A stretch of 64,000 nucleotides of DNA from Puffinus mauretanicus (taxonomy: Eukaryota; Chordata; Aves; Procellariiformes; Procellariidae): positions 744,001-808,000 of the forward strand of contig JAJKFH010000553.1 in assembly GCA_023333565.1 (NCBI GenBank). Reading direction: 5' to 3'. Shown piece after piece: positions 60,802 to 64,000 of the stretch. The position numbers were made by a program, and so were the translations under genes. The notes beneath the pieces are model-generated. The model worked only from the letters and a program-made list of their open reading frames with translations. It was not told the origin of the DNA and ran no database searches. Each line of letters opens with the position of its first letter. Within the stretch, counting starts at the first letter, position 1.

Positions 60802-63129
60802 GTAACAGGAAGCCCTCACCCAGGCATAGTTGGATTCCAGATAGCATTTATTTATTTTATATAATGAATAAGGCTACCAAGACATGGCAAGTCTTGCTTC
60901 TCACACTGCCTGGCAGCTCAGACACCGACCATGCTCTGAGCACCACCAGGGGGCTCAGAAAAATGTTTTAAGTCCTAATGCCCTCGTTCTAGGCAGAATA
61001 GGCTGTGAAACATGAGGAAAAGGGAAAGAGTGCTCACAACTGCCAATACTTGGAGTGCCTGCTGAAGTATGGCAGTCTTCCCTTTTCTAGAATTTAATTT
61101 CAGCCCTGTTCTTCATGGAGAAAGAGAAACTGGCATATCATTTCCTAAAGACCTTCCTTCTAGCCTTATGTTGCCTTGATGCTTTCTGCTGTGCGTAGGT
61201 TGGTCTACTGTACTAGCAACCAGATACCATCAGTAAGCACCCAGCTAAGGTCTGAAGCAATGGTCAGTGCTGGGGGCAGAGGGGCAGTAAGGGATGTGCC
61301 TGCAACCTGCTGTTGTGCTCAGCATGTAGCAAGGCTGGAGGGAGGGAATTGGAGCACCCATACTGTGAGCTAATTATTAAGGACGATTCCACGTACCTGT
61401 TTCTCTCCAGTGACTATATTAAGGCTCCTATATTAGGCTTAGAAAATTAGGTAGCATCTTCTCTGTCAGGTTGCCTGGCTTTGTGCAGGAAGCAGTGCTC
61501 TTGGTAGAGATGTACAAGGACTAAAGAGGCAGCCTGCTGCAGCAGTGCTACTGTCGCCACTGAGGACCTCTTGCTCTGCCTCTGGGAACATGACCCTGCA
61601 GACCCAATGCTGTAAGGTGTGCCTGGGGCAGCACAGTGTCGTGCAGTGCTGGCAGTTGATCTTCCAGCAGAGGCACCTGGAAACAGCTTCTGGAGACCAG
61701 GCTCTTTCCTTAGCTTTGTATGGGAAATACGCTTTGTTGAGTTTCCAAAAGCTTTTGTATCTGAGAAAATCGCTGCAAAATGTGCTAAAGCCACCTTCTC
61801 AGCAGCTGAATTCTGTTAGGAAAATGTCTCCAGGGCTTCAGAATGCCCAGGGTGGAAAATTAATAGCAGCCAACTTGAAGCATTTACTACACTGGCTGAC
61901 AGAAAAAGGCCCTTTCCCAGCTCCGCTTTGACCTGCTTGTTGGTCTCTCAGTGAGAAATCCATGCATGGGAACACTAAACAGTGTGTAAAACAAATGCGA
62001 TACTACAGATCCTTCCTGCCCCAGAGAAATATGGCACCAAGCAGGGAAGCAGTGCTCTCGGGATAAAACACATTTTTCTGCTGGCAATATGCATCAGTCA
62101 GGCATTCCTTGGCAAGCCAGAATTAATAGTCATAAACAAATGAGGCAAATGAAACAGAAAGTTGTTTGCTACGTTGGGTAACTCAGGAAGTACTGAGGGA
62201 GGACTTTCCTCTGACAAATTCACTGGTGAACTGAATTCCTTTCATTCCTACCTTTCAGGCAAACCTCTTCATTTTTGGATCCAGTAGGATCTGAAATGAT
62301 TCTCGTTATGCATTGCTGGAGATCACAGGCTCACGCACTGCGGTTTTGAACGTGAGAGACAACACTTTTCTGCTTTGGACATCAGTAAGTTAGTGGCTTG
62401 CTACTGTAGCAATTGGAGAGATGTCCTGGAGCTATTACGAAGTTAGAAGTCCAAGGGTAGAGTCTGGAATAGGAAATTCGCAGTCATTCTTTTCCCCGTT
62501 AGTTTCTTGTAATGAAGCAAGCTGCTTGATCTGTTGTTGGCCTTGTGATGCTCACAAAACAGTGACGCATTGAATTTGTAGATCATCCTTCAAAATATCT
62601 AAGTTGTACAAAGATAACCAGAAGAAGCATTGGGTTTTTTTTATTCCAGTTTGGCCATAATCTCTCTCTGCTCCCATTGCTTCCCACAGAGAAAAGCGTC
62701 TGGCAAAGCTGTTGTTCACAGAGCACCATAGCAGCTCTGATGGCTATGGTGACAAATATGAACAAAGGTGGCAGCCTAAATGTGACAAAGAGACCTTGTA
62801 ACAGCCTTTGAAACAGGGAAACGTTTTGTGCAAAGGACTCTGTCCTTAGACTGTGCGAAGAGGCAGAAATCTACTTACTCCGGCTGAGCCAGTGCCATGG
62901 ATTTAGCCTTGGCTGGATTATATCTGTCTCTGGAACCTAAAACATCTGGAATAAGATTCCAACTCTGCCTGCTTTCATGTCCAAATGAGGTCTTTTTGCT
63001 TTTGGAGTCTATCCTTCTCTCACATGGTTCAGAGAGAGTCAACAGGAGCAGATACTGCATAACAGAAAGCAGCCTAGGGAAAAAAGCGGAATATTAAGTG
63101 ATTCAGGAATCCTCAGGGGATGTCTCTGC

Positions 63130-63300
63130 TTTAACTGCAGAGTCATCACCAGAAAAAATTGTAAATCATTTATTCTCTGTCTTCCTCTCAATGTCTTTCT
63201 ATTTAAAAATGTAATTAGATCTGCATGCGCCTTGTTTTTAATTTTAATTATGTGTCTGGAACTGCATTGTTAAGGTTGTTCAATGGCAGTTTCTAAATGA
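63130..63300. promoter_or_regulatory. Candidate regulatory block
   Basis: Contains TAATTAG at 63212-63218 and TTTTAATTTTAATTATG shortly after, in repeat-free AT-rich DNA. Enhancer-like only by composition. Confidence 0.18.
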
Positions 63301-63369
63301 AAATAACTCTGTTCTATCCTGCATATCACTGTACTTTATTCCATTTTAGATCAGGGAAATGTATTATTT

Positions 63370-63384
63370 AAAAAAAAAAAAAAA
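63370..63384. repeat. Poly(A) run, 15 bases
   Basis: Simple homopolymer within an AT-rich segment. Confidence 0.8.
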
Positions 63385-64000
63385 GCTTTTGAAGACTTTT
63401 AATACTTTTTTTTTAAACTAGATTTTCTCCTAGGGATTTCTACCTAGACTAAAGAGATTCATATTATTTACAGAGAATTTGATAACAGACAGACCTTGCA
63501 ATCCTCAAAATTTCCTGTGTTTAGAAAGAATGGAAGACACCAAAGTTGATCAAAGCATTTTATTCGCTAATTTAGTTATTTACTATGCAGTAGGACCTCA
63601 CACCAGCAACTCTGACCTGAGAGTGCATGCTGTGAGGAGCTGCATAAACACAGAAGGAAAATACATGCAGTTCCTACCTCCATATAAAGAGACTAAAATG
63701 TAACAAACTACAGACATTATCGCTATATCCAAAAATACTTCCATAAAAAATGCCTTGCAGACTTCTTGTTTGTTTATTTAGATGTGTTGACAGAGACCTT
63801 AAAAGTTATTGACAGAAGAAAGGTGCTTTGAAGTAATCTGAATGTGTAAGTGTACTACACATTAGCAAAACTGTCATTCCAAAAAAGCAAGAACCAAGGA
63901 AGGGAGGCTGTCACAGTGTTTTGCAGATGGAAGCCAGAGGTCATGCCAAAGGCAGCTTTTAAGGAGGAGCAAAGGAGTCTCTCTCTTCTCTCTTTTTGTT

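Larger units (their letters stand above)
59044..64000. other. Non-coding stretch, no recognised gene
   Basis: No exon or clear mobile element was recognised. A CA-rich imperfect repeat lies near 60771, overlapping open frames lie at 61447-61931 without a domain, and an A run lies at 63370-63384. An AT-rich block at 63130-63300 is listed separately. Confidence 0.45.

Noticed and set aside
1..64000. CRISPR arrays, operons, phage or plasmid modules
   Set aside because: No regularly spaced direct repeats, no dense ORFs and clear avian retroelements throughout. The DNA is vertebrate.

Overview
The window looks like avian nuclear DNA. The diagnostic evidence is repeats: two 5'-truncated CR1 (chicken repeat 1) LINEs with recognisable ORF2 C-terminal coding remnants, several short CR1 3' tails, and solo LTRs of endogenous retrovirus families that are abundant in bird genomes. 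Recognisable transposable elements cover only about 6% of the window (my interval sum), which fits a bird. I see no prokaryotic signatures such as dense ORFs, ribosome binding sites or operons.

No host protein-coding gene can be supported. The longest open frames (191, 167 and 160 codons) have no recognisable domain, biased composition and no continuation in neighbouring frames. I could not identify exons. The window is therefore either intergenic or inside a long intron.

Layout: 1-2531 is unrecognised single-copy-like DNA. 2532-3128 is a solo LTR (A) with a 5-bp target duplication. 3129-6934 is unrecognised. 6935-8594 is a small repeat cluster: an LTR end fragment (B), a 361-bp unexplained segment, a CR1 copy and an older CR1/L3-like tail. 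9609-9970 is a second CR1. 9971-27953 is mostly unique-looking DNA with one MIR-like ancient SINE at about 15.9 kb and several AT-rich, homeodomain/POU-motif-rich blocks that may be conserved non-coding elements. 27954-28446 is an intact young-looking solo LTR (C) with a perfect 5-bp target duplication. 28447-48646 is again mostly unique-looking, with two small repeat relics. 48647-49558 is a longer LTR-like element (D) recognised by structure. 49559-64000 holds a second MIR-like relic, a CR1 3' tail and a tRNA-Leu-like relic at about 59 kb.

The functional picture is limited. Most of the DNA is non-coding, possibly containing developmental enhancers, with a sparse mobile-element load. All four LTRs lie in minus orientation. 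I found no evidence of a new biological system. The most checkable observations are the solo LTR structures, the modular relation of LTRs A and C, the tRNA-Leu-like relic, and the candidate regulatory blocks, especially a pair of POU octamers exactly 10 bp apart.
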